Position numbers and translations under genes: made by a program. A stretch of 48,850 nt of DNA, taken from CALCKU01 sp964571595. Lineage in GTDB: Bacteria > Pseudomonadota > Alphaproteobacteria > Caulobacterales > Maricaulaceae. The DNA lies in the NCBI GenBank assembly GCA_964571595.1, contig CAZNCJ010000014.1, positions 1-48,850 on the forward strand, read 5' to 3'. The first letter of the stretch is position 1; each line of letters opens with the position of its first letter. Shown here piece after piece: positions 1 through 9,539 of this stretch. Under the pieces are notes generated by a model. It did no database searches and had not been told where the DNA came from. It saw only the letters and a program-made list of their open reading frames with translations.

Positions 1-462
1 CTAAACGCTTTATTGGCCGAACAATCTATTAATGGCACGGGTATAACGGGTTTGGGTGAGTCCAATGACGGTAATATCGATTCCAGCCTACCCGTTTATA
101 ATAGGGTAATAGTGAACGGGCCACCGGTGGAGATTTGTTCCGTTGATGATGCCGGTGAGTTTAATAAATTAGGCAATCGGGCTTATCTGACTCTCACTAT
201 TCCGAGTGCCGGGAGTTATGATTTCAGCATGGAACGGATTAGTGGAGATATCAGTAGAGATCCAGATTTCGATATTTTCCAAAATGGTGCTTTCGTCACA
301 CGTGCTATAAGTGGGGCCATAAATAATGAAAATGCGACTCGTCTACTTGCAGCAGGTGAGTACGTAATTGATGCGATGGATTTTTTCAATTTAGGCGAGA
401 CTGTCACGCAATTTGCCAATCGGACAGGTGATTCCTGTTATAACTTTACTGTCTCGCAATAG
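1..462 (+). CDS. C-terminal part of a secreted protein with a PPC-like beta domain (5' truncated)
   Basis: The reading frame is open from the first base of the window, so the true start lies upstream and only about 153 C-terminal residues are seen. The segment around residues 55-125 of the visible part (AYLTLTIPSAGSYDFSM, then DPDFDIFQNG and LLAAGEYVIDAMD) has the alternating beta-strand pattern of bacterial pre-peptidase C-terminal (PPC-like) domains, which sit at the end of secreted enzymes. Two cysteines (in EICSVDD and DSCYNF) flank the domain and could form a disulphide, which fits an extracytoplasmic location. It ends 8 bases before the next gene, whose ribosome site (AGGAG) overlaps its stop, so the two are probably one operon. 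The catalytic or binding part, if any, is outside the window. The domain assignment rests on pattern only. Confidence 0.6.
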   Translation, partial: LNALLAEQSINGTGITGLGESNDGNIDSSLPVYNRVIVNGPPVEICSVDDAGEFNKLGNRAYLTLTIPSAGSYDFSMERISGDISRDPDFDIFQNGAFVTRAISGAINNENATRLLAAGEYVIDAMDFFNLGETVTQFANRTGDSCYNFTVSQ

Positions 463-470
463 GAGTAGAT

Positions 471-1058
471 ATGTTAAACTTCTCATATAGAACAATTCAG
501 TGTGGCCTGATCGCGCTTTTAGGGGCGGGATTTGCGCAAAGCTCTCTTGCAGGGGAGCCAGGTCATCAAGCTTTACAGCCTAGCGTTAAGACAAGTATCA
601 GCAAACATTATAGCCATACTCATTATGTCAAGCCGGGGGCTTCTGTTGGGTTTTCCCATGACCTTAAGGGGACATTCCAAACGGGACAGGTCGGACAATT
701 TGAGCTCACAGCGCGCGAGCAGCATTTACAAGGTGATATGCGTCTTTATGTGAGTGCAAGCAAAGGTCTTAGATTATTATCGAGCCCCGAGAGTGCAGAC
801 ATTTCCATGACAGGTGACACGCCTCATAAGATGAATGTCCAGTTTGAAACGCTGACGAATGGCCGTCAATTTATATATGTTCACGCCCTTGCCAATATTG
901 ATGGAAATGTAACCCACAGGGCTTATACGGTTCCGGTGCAAGTTGGCGCGGTTCAGGCCAAGCCTCGCCCTGAAAACCTGATCGTAGATAGTAATTCAGG
1001 TCGCAGGATTATGGTGATGCCCGCAACGGAAACCATTAACGGCGTACCCATTCAATAG
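471..1058 (+). CDS. Exported protein of unknown function
   Basis: This 195-residue protein begins with a clear Sec signal peptide: a hydrophobic stretch CGLIALLGAGFA followed by a likely cleavage site after SSLA (about residue 27). The mature part is rich in beta-type sequence, has no transmembrane segment, no lipobox and no cysteine that I recognise as catalytic. It is histidine-rich near the mature N-terminus (SKHYSHTHYVK), which might bind metal, but that is speculation. A good ribosome site (AGGAG, about 463-467) precedes the ATG, and the gene follows the secreted protein at 1-462 by 8 bases. I read the two as a secreted pair, with the smaller one perhaps a partner or accessory of the larger. 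A strong terminator follows at 1097-1125. I do not recognise the family. Confidence 0.75.
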   Translation: MLNFSYRTIQCGLIALLGAGFAQSSLAGEPGHQALQPSVKTSISKHYSHTHYVKPGASVGFSHDLKGTFQTGQVGQFELTAREQHLQGDMRLYVSASKGLRLLSSPESADISMTGDTPHKMNVQFETLTNGRQFIYVHALANIDGNVTHRAYTVPVQVGAVQAKPRPENLIVDSNSGRRIMVMPATETINGVPIQ

Positions 1059-1096
1059 GTGTGTTTGTGTAAAGGCAAACCAAAATGCAATAAGAT

Positions 1097-1125
1097 TTTA
1101 AGGCCGTCTTTATGACGGCCTTAAA
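1097..1125. terminator. Bidirectional rho-independent terminator
   Basis: A perfect 12-bp stem (TTTAAGGCCGTC paired with GACGGCCTTAAA) closes a 5-base loop. It has a T-rich tail on the plus side and A-rich sequence before it, so it can end both the secreted pair (plus strand) and gltB (minus strand, stop at 1134). Confidence 0.85.
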
Positions 1126-1133
1126 TTTTGGGT

Positions 1134-4100
1134 TTACGCCACATCCTTTAGAGGATGCTTAAGTCGGGAGAGCATTTCTTTTGGAATGATTTGCCAAAAT
1201 TTTCCGCGCTCCAACTCCCAATCCATAAGTAATTTTTTAGAAAAGTCAGACCCTGTCATTTCTGCATGTTGGGCGATCAGGGACTTGCATTGATCCTCCC
1301 AATGCTGGCTTTCAAAACGCTGCCAGACTACATTGTCCGGATTGACAGCTTTTTCAAACATCTCGCCTTCATCATACATAAAGGCCATACCACCTGTCAT
1401 GCCTGCGCCGAAATTATCGCCCACATCGCCCAATATTACGGCTGTCCCGCCCGTCATATATTCGCAGCCATTTGTCCCGCAGCCTTCAACGACTGTGACA
1501 GCACCGGAATTGCGCACACAGAAACGCTCACCTGCCCGACCTGCCGCCATTAAGCTGCCCTGCGTGGCGCCGTAAAGACAGGTATTGCCAATAATGGCAC
1601 TGCGGTGTCCGTCAATAGGTGTACGTCCAGGCGGCGCAATAATAATTTCCGCCCCAGAGAGACCCTTTCCGACATAATCATTGGCGTCTCCGTCAACAAT
1701 AATGCGCAGGCCTTTCATACCAAAGGCTCCGAGGGATTGCCCGGCTGAGCCGCGTAAGCGAATAGTCAGTTGACCATCGGCGAGACCCTCAGCTCCAAAG
1801 GTTTGGTATATATGTGAGCTGGTCCGTGTCCCCACAGCCCGATGTGTGTTTTGCACACTATAGGTCAAATAGGTTTTTTCCCCGCGCTCAAATAATTGTT
1901 TGGCATCAGCTAAAATACCGACATCAAGCGAGTCAGGCACTTCAATGCGCTCTTTGCGGCTATCTTTAACAGGACGGCTATCGACCCGCGCAAGAATAGG
2001 GTTCAGATCAAGATCATCAAGATGTTCCGCCCCGCGAGAGACCTGAGTTAATAAGTCAGTGCGTCCGATAATATCCTCTAAGCGCTCCACACCCAGTGAG
2101 GCCAGAATTTCACGTACATCTTCGGCAATAAAAGTCATAAGGTTAATAACTTTTTCCGGTGTTCCCGTGAATTTTTCCCGCAAGCGCGGGTCTTGAACAC
2201 AGACACCCACAGGGCATGTATTGCTGTGGCACTGGCGCACCATAATACAGCCCATAGCCACAAGTGATAAGGTTCCGATACCGTATTCTTCCGCGCCTAA
2301 CATGGCGGCAATGACAATATCCTTACCTGTCTTAAGCCCGCCGTCAGTGCGTAATGTGACTTGGTCGCGTAGATTATTAAGCGTGAGAACTTGATGGGCT
2401 TCTGACAGTCCCAGCTCCCAGGGTATGCCGGCATATTTTAGCGACGTATTGGGAGACGCGCCCGTCCCGCCATTATGCCCGGCGATTAATATTGTATCGG
2501 CCTTGGCTTTGGCGACACCTGCCGCAATTGTACCCACGCCAGAGCTGGCGACAAGTTTAACGGCCACGCGCGCAGTCGGGTTAATTTGCTTGAGATCATA
2601 GATCAGCTGCGCCAAGTCTTCGATGGAATAAATATCGTGGTGAGGCGGGGGCGAAATTAATGTCACGCCGGGTGTCGCATTCCGGAACTTTGCGATCATT
2701 TCCGTGACTTTAAATCCAGGTAATTGCCCGCCTTCGCCGGGCTTAGCCCCTTGGGCAACCTTGATTTCAATTTCGCGGCACTGGTTTAGATATTCCGCTG
2801 TGACACCAAAACGACCTGAAGCGATTTGTTTAACCGCCGAATTGGGGTTATCGCCATTTGGCAAGGTCTTGTAACGTGCGCGGTCTTCTCCGCCCTCACC
2901 AGAGACTGATTTGGCGCCTATGCGGTTCATGGCGATGTTAAGCGTGCCGTGGGCTTCGGGCGAAAGCGCGCCCAAAGACATGCCGGGTGTGCAAAACCGT
3001 CTGCGGATTTCATTTACACTTTGTATGCGGCTAAGCGGGAGGGGCTTGGCTTGAGGCTTAATATCCAGCAAATCCCGAATTTGTATGGGGGCTGCGGAGT
3101 TCACAACTTCGGCGTATTTTTTATAAAGCTCCAGATCTTCGGTGGCCACAGCTTCTTGTAGCATATGGATCATCTCGGCCTTATAGGCGTGAAGTTCGCC
3201 CTTAGCCCTGACGCGGTAAAGCCCGCCCACGGGCAAGCGCACGACAGATGAGCCGTAGGCGTCGTCATGTATGTCGAGTAATTTACTTTCCAGACCCGCC
3301 AGTCCAATGCCTGAAATACGGGAGATCATGCCCGGGAAATTTTCCCCGACAAGGGCGCGTGAAAGCCCCATAGCTTCGAAATTATTGCCGCCGCGATAGG
3401 AGGAAATAACCGAAATACCCATTTTGGAAATAATCTTGAGCAAGCCACCTTCAATGGCTTTCTTATATTGTTTGACCGCCTCGTCCGGGGTCATATCTAA
3501 TAGGCCGCGCTTGGTACGTTCAATCAAACTGTCTTGGGCCATATAGGCATTAACCGCCGTGGCACCCGCGCCGATCAAAACGGCAAAATAATGCGTGTCC
3601 AAACATTCTGCCGAGCGTACAAGAATAGAACATGAGGAGCGTAAACCTTGTGAGACAAGATGGGTTTGTACCGCCCCGACACAAAGGATGATAGGTGCAG
3701 CGGCTTTGTGTTGCGTGACAAATTCATCGGTTAAGATGATGTTTTCAACGCCGGCTTTAACCGCCTCTTCCGCCTCTGCTTTAATACGGGCCAAAGTAGA
3801 CTTTAAGATAAAGCCTTTGTCTTTTTGTTGGACTTTATTGATATCGAATGTGCAGTCAATGACCCGTACTTTTTTGGGGCCGACAAGGGATTGGAAACGA
3901 TCCAGCATACCTGTCGTCATGACGGGACTGTCAAGCACGAGCATTTCATTGGTCTGGCTTTTATCTTCGGCCAGAATATTTCGTAAGTTACGGAACCGGG
4001 TTTTCAAACCCATGACGCGGGCTTCGCGCAGAGGATCAATCGGAGGATTGGTAACTTGCGAGAAATTTTGTCTGAAGAAATGGGAGAGAGGTCTGTAAAT

Positions 4101-5666
4101 ATCTGACAAGACCGCCAGAGGTGTATCATCTCCCATAGAGCCAACAGTTTCTTTGCCCATTTCAGCCATGGGGGAGAGTATAAGCTCCAAATCTTCCAGA
4201 GTTTGCCCGCAAGAGAGTTGTCGGCGGGTGAGCTCTTCACCGCTGAGGCGCGGCTTGGGTTCTGGGCCAGAGAGTTTCTGGTCAAGATTGACAACCTTGC
4301 CGAGCCATTTTTTATAAGGTCGCTTGGAAGATAATTCGTTGAGTATGTCGATAGAGCCGTAAAATTTACCTTCGTCGAGATCAACGGCAATCATCCGTCC
4401 GGGTTTAATCGCTCCTTTGCGTGTAATATCTTTTTCCACCATAGGGCACATGCCGGTTTCAGAGCCGACCGCTAAAATTCCGTAACTGGAGACAGCATAG
4501 CGCATCGGGCGCAAGCCGTTACGATCAAGTCCTGCCATACACCAGCGCCCGTCATAGGCAGCCAAGGCAACAGGGCCGTCCCACGGTTCCATCACGGCAT
4601 TACAATATTCGTAAAGCGCCCGCCAATCATCAGGCATCAGGTCCCCGCGTTTGGAATAGGCTTCGGGGATAAGTAATGTCTTGGCCATTGGGGCCGAGCG
4701 CCCCGCCCTGACAAGCAATTCAAAAGTGGCATCCAGGGCAGCAGAGTCAGAACTGCCTTTCTGGATAATGGGTTTAACATCTTCGGCACGCTCACCAAAG
4801 GCAGATGAGGCCATTTTAATCTCATGGCTTTTCATGAAATTTGTATTGGCTTTTACGGTGTTAATCTCGCCGTTATGGGCCAGCATACGAAAGGGCTGGG
4901 CCAGCCACCATTGCGGAAACGTATTGGTTGAATAGCGCTGATGGTAAATCGCAGCCCGTGAGACAAAGCGCGAGTCTTTGAGATCCGGGTAAAACACATC
5001 AATATCTTCGGCCAGAAACATGCCTTTATAGATAATGGTTTGCACAGAGAGCGAGCAGACATAAAAGCTCGGAATAGCGGCTGTGATGGCCTTTTTCTCA
5101 ATCCGGCGACGAATGATGTAAAGCTCGCGTTCAAGCTGATTGCCTTTGCGCCCCTTAGGGTCACGGAACATAACCTGCTCAATAGAGGGACGTGTAGCTT
5201 GGGCTTTTTCGCCAATGACGCTGACATCAATAGGGACTTGTCGCCAGCCATAAATGTAAAAGCCTTCGCGGAGAAGCTCTGTCTCGACGATTGTGCGGGC
5301 GGCTTCTTGTGCCCCGAAATCCGTACGAGGCAGGAAGATCATACCGACGGCAATTTTGGCCGAGCTGGCTTTATGGCCGGTGCGTTCTATCTGGGCTTTG
5401 AAAAATTCTTGCGGAATATCCACGCGGATACCTGCGCCGTCTCCGGTTTTTCCGTCCGCATCCACCGCGCCTCTATGCCAGACATTTTTAAGAGCCTGAA
5501 TAGACATTTCAACAACATCGCGCCGCGGTGTCCCGTCAATACTGGCCACAAGACCCACCCCGCAAGCATCATGTTCTTGCGTAGGGTCATAAGCGTGATT
5601 TGCGATAAGGTGATCGCGGTTTTCTTCGTATGTTTTAAGCCAGTTATTTTTTTTCATATCAGCCAT
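1134..5666 (-). CDS. gltB: Glutamate synthase (NADPH) large subunit
   Basis: GltB makes two glutamates from glutamine and 2-oxoglutarate, and with GltD forms the main ammonium-assimilation route with glutamine synthetase. The 1510-residue length is normal for the bacterial alpha subunit. Visible domains, in order: an N-terminal class II glutamine amidotransferase whose nucleophile is Cys35 (HDACGVGLV), exposed by removal of a propeptide; a central linker; the FMN/2-oxoglutarate synthase barrel (TPGMSLGALSPEAHGTL, GEGGEDRARY, AGHNGGTGASP); the 3Fe-4S cysteine cluster (CIMVRQCHSNTCPVGVC); and the C-terminal glycine-rich beta-helix (GTAVILGDVGDNFGAGMTGG). It lies 22 bases downstream of gltD in the same orientation and is almost certainly co-transcribed with it. 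The long open frames on the opposite strand of this gene are coding shadows. Confidence 0.98.
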   Translation of the reverse strand: MADMKKNNWLKTYEENRDHLIANHAYDPTQEHDACGVGLVASIDGTPRRDVVEMSIQALKNVWHRGAVDADGKTGDGAGIRVDIPQEFFKAQIERTGHKASSAKIAVGMIFLPRTDFGAQEAARTIVETELLREGFYIYGWRQVPIDVSVIGEKAQATRPSIEQVMFRDPKGRKGNQLERELYIIRRRIEKKAITAAIPSFYVCSLSVQTIIYKGMFLAEDIDVFYPDLKDSRFVSRAAIYHQRYSTNTFPQWWLAQPFRMLAHNGEINTVKANTNFMKSHEIKMASSAFGERAEDVKPIIQKGSSDSAALDATFELLVRAGRSAPMAKTLLIPEAYSKRGDLMPDDWRALYEYCNAVMEPWDGPVALAAYDGRWCMAGLDRNGLRPMRYAVSSYGILAVGSETGMCPMVEKDITRKGAIKPGRMIAVDLDEGKFYGSIDILNELSSKRPYKKWLGKVVNLDQKLSGPEPKPRLSGEELTRRQLSCGQTLEDLELILSPMAEMGKETVGSMGDDTPLAVLSDIYRPLSHFFRQNFSQVTNPPIDPLREARVMGLKTRFRNLRNILAEDKSQTNEMLVLDSPVMTTGMLDRFQSLVGPKKVRVIDCTFDINKVQQKDKGFILKSTLARIKAEAEEAVKAGVENIILTDEFVTQHKAAAPIILCVGAVQTHLVSQGLRSSCSILVRSAECLDTHYFAVLIGAGATAVNAYMAQDSLIERTKRGLLDMTPDEAVKQYKKAIEGGLLKIISKMGISVISSYRGGNNFEAMGLSRALVGENFPGMISRISGIGLAGLESKLLDIHDDAYGSSVVRLPVGGLYRVRAKGELHAYKAEMIHMLQEAVATEDLELYKKYAEVVNSAAPIQIRDLLDIKPQAKPLPLSRIQSVNEIRRRFCTPGMSLGALSPEAHGTLNIAMNRIGAKSVSGEGGEDRARYKTLPNGDNPNSAVKQIASGRFGVTAEYLNQCREIEIKVAQGAKPGEGGQLPGFKVTEMIAKFRNATPGVTLISPPPHHDIYSIEDLAQLIYDLKQINPTARVAVKLVASSGVGTIAAGVAKAKADTILIAGHNGGTGASPNTSLKYAGIPWELGLSEAHQVLTLNNLRDQVTLRTDGGLKTGKDIVIAAMLGAEEYGIGTLSLVAMGCIMVRQCHSNTCPVGVCVQDPRLREKFTGTPEKVINLMTFIAEDVREILASLGVERLEDIIGRTDLLTQVSRGAEHLDDLDLNPILARVDSRPVKDSRKERIEVPDSLDVGILADAKQLFERGEKTYLTYSVQNTHRAVGTRTSSHIYQTFGAEGLADGQLTIRLRGSAGQSLGAFGMKGLRIIVDGDANDYVGKGLSGAEIIIAPPGRTPIDGHRSAIIGNTCLYGATQGSLMAAGRAGERFCVRNSGAVTVVEGCGTNGCEYMTGGTAVILGDVGDNFGAGMTGGMAFMYDEGEMFEKAVNPDNVVWQRFESQHWEDQCKSLIAQHAEMTGSDFSKKLLMDWELERGKFWQIIPKEMLSRLKHPLKDVA

Positions 5667-5688
5667 GGTTATATTCCTACTTATATCC

Positions 5689-7116
5689 CTATTGGGCGGC
5701 CTCTAAGGCTTCGACATTCATTTTAGCTTTGAGATATTTATGCATATGGGCGGCGGCGTCGCGGCCTTCGCGAATAGCCCAAACCACAAGCGAGGCCCCG
5801 CGGACAATATCACCTGCCGCGTAAACACCCTCAATATTGGTTTCAAATGTAACAGGGTTAACCCGTACAGTGCCCCAGCGCGTTAAGGTCAGATCAGAGG
5901 AGAGGTCTTTCATATCTTCGGGCTGAAAGCCGAGAGCCTTGATGACGAGATCCGCTTTAACGTCAAACTCTGCGCCTTCAATAGCTTGCACGCTTTCCCG
6001 GCCAGAGGCGTCTTTACGCCCCAAACGCATGCGGTCAGCTTTAACGGAACTGGCTGACCCGTTCTTGTCATAAATGGCTTTAGGCGCAGCCAGCCATTCA
6101 AATGTCACGCCTTCTTCTTGGGCATTTTTGGTTTCGCGGCGCGAACCCGGCATATTGGCGTGATCGCGCCTGTAAAGGCATGTCACAGATTTCGCCCCTT
6201 GGCGTACGGCCGTGCGCACGCAATCCATGGCGGTGTCGCCGCCGCCAATCACAACAACCGTTTTGTCTTTAGCTGTGTCAGCCTTTACCTTATCACCCAA
6301 GCCCCGACGATTGCTCTCAATCAGGAAGGGCAGGGCGGCTGTTACGCCTTCGGCCCCAGAGCCCGGACATTCCAGATCGCGGGCTTTATAAACACCTGTG
6401 GCAATCAGAACGGCCTGATGTTTTTCACGAATTTTTTCAAAGCTGATATCCGTGCCAATATTAACACCCAGCTCAAATTTAATACCGCCATCTATCAAGC
6501 GTTGCGTGCGGCGCTCTACAATATGTTTGTCGAGCTTGAAGTTCGGTATGCCGTAAATCAACAAGCCGCCCGCGCGGTCATGGCGATCATAGACGGTAAC
6601 TTGCCATCCTTTAAGTCTTAATTCTTCCGCCGCTGCCAGTCCAGCTGGTCCCGCCCCGATAATACCCACAGAGAGATCAAGTTCGCGCCGGGGTTTAATC
6701 GGCGCAACCCAGCCTTCTTGCCAGGCTGTATCGGTTAAAAACCGCTCGACAGAGCCGATTGTGACGGTCCCGTGGCCAGATTGCTCGATCACGCAGGAGC
6801 CTTCGCACAGTCGGTCTTGCGGGCAGATACGGCCACATATTTCAGGCATGGAATTTGTCGCGCTAGAGATTTGATAGGCCTCTTCGAGACGGCCTTCTGC
6901 TGTCAGTTTCAGCCAATCAGGGATGTTATTTTCAAGCGGGCAATGATTTTGGCAAAAGGGAACACCGCATTGGGAACAGCGTGAGGCCTGTTCTTTGGCT
7001 TTGGCGTCAATATAGTCCCCGTAAATTTCCAGAAAATCGTCACGCCGTGCACCAGCTTCACGTTTTTGCGGCATTTGTCCGTCAGTATCGACGAATTGTA
7101 ACATTTTAGAGGCCAT
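5689..7116 (-). CDS. gltD: Glutamate synthase (NADPH) small subunit
   Basis: GltD takes electrons from NADPH through FAD and passes them by two 4Fe-4S clusters to the GltB active site. In its 475 residues I see the N-terminal cysteine sets (C47SQC50GVPFC55QNHC59 and C94GRIC98PQDRLC104EGSC108), a first dinucleotide fold for FAD (GIIGAGPAGLAAAEEL), a second for NADPH (VVVIGGGDTAMDC), and the late FAD-binding stretch GVYAAGDIVRGASLVVWAI. The gene is the first of a two-gene operon with gltB. The AT-rich 356-base gap upstream should hold the promoter. Related folds such as PreT or NfnB are less likely because gltB is adjacent. Confidence 0.97.
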   Translation of the reverse strand: MASKMLQFVDTDGQMPQKREAGARRDDFLEIYGDYIDAKAKEQASRCSQCGVPFCQNHCPLENNIPDWLKLTAEGRLEEAYQISSATNSMPEICGRICPQDRLCEGSCVIEQSGHGTVTIGSVERFLTDTAWQEGWVAPIKPRRELDLSVGIIGAGPAGLAAAEELRLKGWQVTVYDRHDRAGGLLIYGIPNFKLDKHIVERRTQRLIDGGIKFELGVNIGTDISFEKIREKHQAVLIATGVYKARDLECPGSGAEGVTAALPFLIESNRRGLGDKVKADTAKDKTVVVIGGGDTAMDCVRTAVRQGAKSVTCLYRRDHANMPGSRRETKNAQEEGVTFEWLAAPKAIYDKNGSASSVKADRMRLGRKDASGRESVQAIEGAEFDVKADLVIKALGFQPEDMKDLSSDLTLTRWGTVRVNPVTFETNIEGVYAAGDIVRGASLVVWAIREGRDAAAHMHKYLKAKMNVEALEAAQ

Positions 7117-7472
7117 AATCTGCTCTTATTTCCACGCATTTTATCTATATCTCAGAATATCTCTTTCTGAGCGGAGCGCCTTATAACGGTTTTGGATTCA
7201 AAAAGCAATATGCGACAATTTGTCAAGTTGGGTATAAACAATATTTTTGATTGCTTCCTAAGTGATTGTATTTACAATAATTATTTTCAAAATAAAATTT
7301 TGTGCCAAAATACAGAATAATAATTATTTTAGTATAATCTAAGAAAGTCATACATAATAGGGGGCTTTTGTGACTTTGAGAAATAAGTTTGAGAAATGAA
7401 TTTGCGTGAAATATGCCACTTTGGGCGCCAACCCTAAGAGCTTGGTAAGGCTTTGGGTTTAGAAAGCTAATT
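7117..7472. other. AT-rich divergent intergenic region between gltD and uppP
   Basis: No gene or tRNA fits here. On the minus strand a TTGACA (7226-7221) is a possible -35 element for gltD, but no good -10 lies 16-18 bases on. A GATTC (GANTC methylation) site is at 7195-7199. No sigma-54 type GG-N10-GC promoter was found. On the plus side the uppP leader folds into an imperfect hairpin (see 7430-7459). Confidence 0.5.
7430..7459 (+). promoter_or_regulatory. Imperfect hairpin in the uppP leader
   Basis: Three paired blocks can be drawn: AACCC with GGGTT, AAG with CTT, and CTT with AAG around a GGT loop. The hairpin ends 13 bases before the uppP ATG and is close enough to affect ribosome access. 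It has no T-tract and is not a terminator. Function is unknown. Confidence 0.3.
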
Positions 7473-8282
7473 ATGTCATGGCTACACCTCATAATTCTCG
7501 CACTTATTCAGGGATTAACGGAGTTTTTGCCCGTTTCCAGTTCCGCCCACCTTATTTTGCCCGCCCAGATTTTGGGTTGGGAAGATCAGGGGGCGATGAT
7601 TGATCTTATGGCGCATTTCGGAACGCTTTTTGCGGTTTTGCTCTATTTTCGACAAGACGTAGCCGCGATAATCACAGGGTTTTTCGATCTTTTGGGGCGT
7701 CAGCTAAATGTCAATTCAGCTCTGGCTTTAAATCTTATTTTGGCCACACCGCCTGTTTTGATTTTCGGAGCTTTAATCGAATTTGGCGGTCTCGATGAGA
7801 TGTTACGTTCCCCGCTCATAATTGCTTTGGCCTTTATGTTCTTTGGCGTGGTCTTATGGATCGCCGATATAAAGGGCGCACAAAATAGAACGACAGAAGA
7901 CTTAAGCTGGAAGGGGGCTGTCAAAATGGGACTGGCGCAGGCCTTGGCCCTCATTCCCGGCACGTCGCGTTCCGGGATTACCATGACTGCGGCTCTGGCT
8001 ATGGGGCTAACACGGGTAGAAGCCGCCCGGTTTTCCATGTTGATGAGCTTACCAGTTATCGGTGTTGGCGGATTATATGCTTTTTATAAACTCGCAAGAG
8101 AAGGGAGCGGTCAAGCCAGCCTGGCGGCGGGTCTGGTTGTCGCCGGCCTGTCTTTTATAGTGGCCTATGCGACTATTGCTCTTTTCATGAAATATGTACC
8201 TAAAATAGGCATGTTCCCCTTTATGGTGTATAGGCTTGCATTGGGCGCGATATTATTGTTTTGGATAGCGGGCGTGTTTTAA
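7473..8282 (+). CDS. uppP: Undecaprenyl-diphosphatase (BacA family)
   Basis: UppP removes one phosphate from undecaprenyl diphosphate to recycle the lipid carrier for peptidoglycan and other envelope polymers. It acts in the inner membrane and confers bacitracin tolerance. The 269-residue protein has about eight hydrophobic segments. It carries both family signatures: QGLTEFLPVSSSAH (Q13 to H26, containing the Q/E-x3-E motif) and the phosphatase-type loop PGTSRSGIT (residues 162-170). The gene is on its own or co-transcribed with the serine hydrolase that starts 22 bases later, which is also envelope-related. Family identity is firm. Confidence 0.97.
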   Translation: MSWLHLIILALIQGLTEFLPVSSSAHLILPAQILGWEDQGAMIDLMAHFGTLFAVLLYFRQDVAAIITGFFDLLGRQLNVNSALALNLILATPPVLIFGALIEFGGLDEMLRSPLIIALAFMFFGVVLWIADIKGAQNRTTEDLSWKGAVKMGLAQALALIPGTSRSGITMTAALAMGLTRVEAARFSMLMSLPVIGVGGLYAFYKLAREGSGQASLAAGLVVAGLSFIVAYATIALFMKYVPKIGMFPFMVYRLALGAILLFWIAGVF

Positions 8283-8304
8283 GTTAGTTCACGGAAATCT
8301 AAAC

Positions 8305-9510
8305 ATGACCATTTCCCGGGTTTTATCATATATCAGTTTAGGCCTGCTTTGTAGTTACGGGCCGGCCCATACATTTGGGACGGCACAAGCGGCTTCTATA
8401 ACAACCGCTGGACATACCCGCGTTTTAAAACCTCAACTCATTGATAAAGATGCGGTGGAAAGCCGGATCAATAGTTTGATGGAAACCCGCCCCATGACAG
8501 GGCTGGCCATCGCACTCGTTGAGGACGGCTATATCACCTATAGCAAGGGTTTTGGCGAAACCATTAAAGGCAGCGGGCAGAAGGTTAGCCGGGATACGGT
8601 CTTTCGCTGGGCGTCTATTTCAAAAGGTGTTGCGGCAGCGGTCACGCTCTCACTTGTTGAGGATGGTGATATTTCACTGGCGACACCTGCCAAGACTTAC
8701 GCGCCTTCCTTAAGTTTACCCCAATCAAATCATGAGGTGACGCTGGAGAATCTTTTGGCCCATCAGGTAGGGATTGTCCGCAATGCCTATGATAAGAAAA
8801 TCGAGGACGGCCAAAGTGCCAAGGCCGTGAGGGCTTCACTTGGGGATGTTAAAAATGTCTGCCCACCCGGTACATGCCATAGCTATCAGAATGTCACTTT
8901 TGATAGTCTGGCTGAAGTGGCCCGAAATGTATCAGGCTTGCCCTATAAGGCCTTAGTGTCTGAACGTATTTTTAAACCACTGGGTATGCGAACGGCTTCC
9001 ACGACATATGACGGGTTGCTACGTTCAAAAAATTGGGCACGTCCGCATAATCGAAATGGCTCGCAAATCTCGCGCGTGAAACCTAATTATTACCGATTGC
9101 CTGCCGCAGCCGGCGTGAATTCATCTGTCACGGATTTGGCCAAATGGATGCGCGCCCAGATGGATGTCAGGCCGCCTAATTTGAAAAGTTCTATCCGTAC
9201 TTCCATGCAACAAGCCCGCATTGAGACACCGCGTGAAGCGAATTTTCTTAAATATAAATTCAATGCTTTGGAAAATGCCCGCTATGGTTTGGGTTGGCGG
9301 ATATATGATTACGGGGGGCGCAAAGTTGTGGGCCACCGCGGCGGTGTACAAGGCTACCGCTCGCTTGTCCTGTTTGATCCTGAAATCCGCACAGGTGTGG
9401 CAATTATGTGGAATAGCAGCCACTCGGAACCCCTTGGGCTGCAATTGGAAATTATGGATCAGGTTTACGGCTTACCGCGCCGTGACTGGATGCGCATTGG
9501 CCCTAAATAG
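8305..9510 (+). CDS. Serine beta-lactamase-like hydrolase (class C / esterase EstB type)
   Basis: A 401-residue protein with an N-terminal signal peptide (LSYISLGLLCSYG and onwards), so it probably acts in the periplasm. It has the penicillin-recognising fold's key elements: S104-I-S-K107 (SxxK, in FRWASISKG), Y194-Q-N196 (YxN), and a C-terminal HRGGVQGY in place of the KTG triad. HxG is common in the esterase and D-aminopeptidase branches. The substrate cannot be told from sequence: a peptidoglycan peptide, an ester or a D-amino-acid compound are all possible, and true beta-lactam resistance is unlikely for this branch. It follows uppP by 22 bases, which hints at a cell-wall recycling role. 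Confidence 0.85.
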   Translation: MTISRVLSYISLGLLCSYGPAHTFGTAQAASITTAGHTRVLKPQLIDKDAVESRINSLMETRPMTGLAIALVEDGYITYSKGFGETIKGSGQKVSRDTVFRWASISKGVAAAVTLSLVEDGDISLATPAKTYAPSLSLPQSNHEVTLENLLAHQVGIVRNAYDKKIEDGQSAKAVRASLGDVKNVCPPGTCHSYQNVTFDSLAEVARNVSGLPYKALVSERIFKPLGMRTASTTYDGLLRSKNWARPHNRNGSQISRVKPNYYRLPAAAGVNSSVTDLAKWMRAQMDVRPPNLKSSIRTSMQQARIETPREANFLKYKFNALENARYGLGWRIYDYGGRKVVGHRGGVQGYRSLVLFDPEIRTGVAIMWNSSHSEPLGLQLEIMDQVYGLPRRDWMRIGPK

Positions 9511-9539
9511 CTTATTGGCTGGATACATATAGTTTCGCT

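Noticed and set aside
3595..5726. Long open frames opposite gltB, up to 228 codons
   Set aside because: They overlap a fully conserved gltB, have no ribosome sites or known motifs, and arise from codon bias on the other strand.
7223..7492. 89-codon minus-strand frame between gltD and uppP
   Set aside because: Low-complexity AT-rich sequence, overlaps the uppP start, and has no ribosome site or family match.
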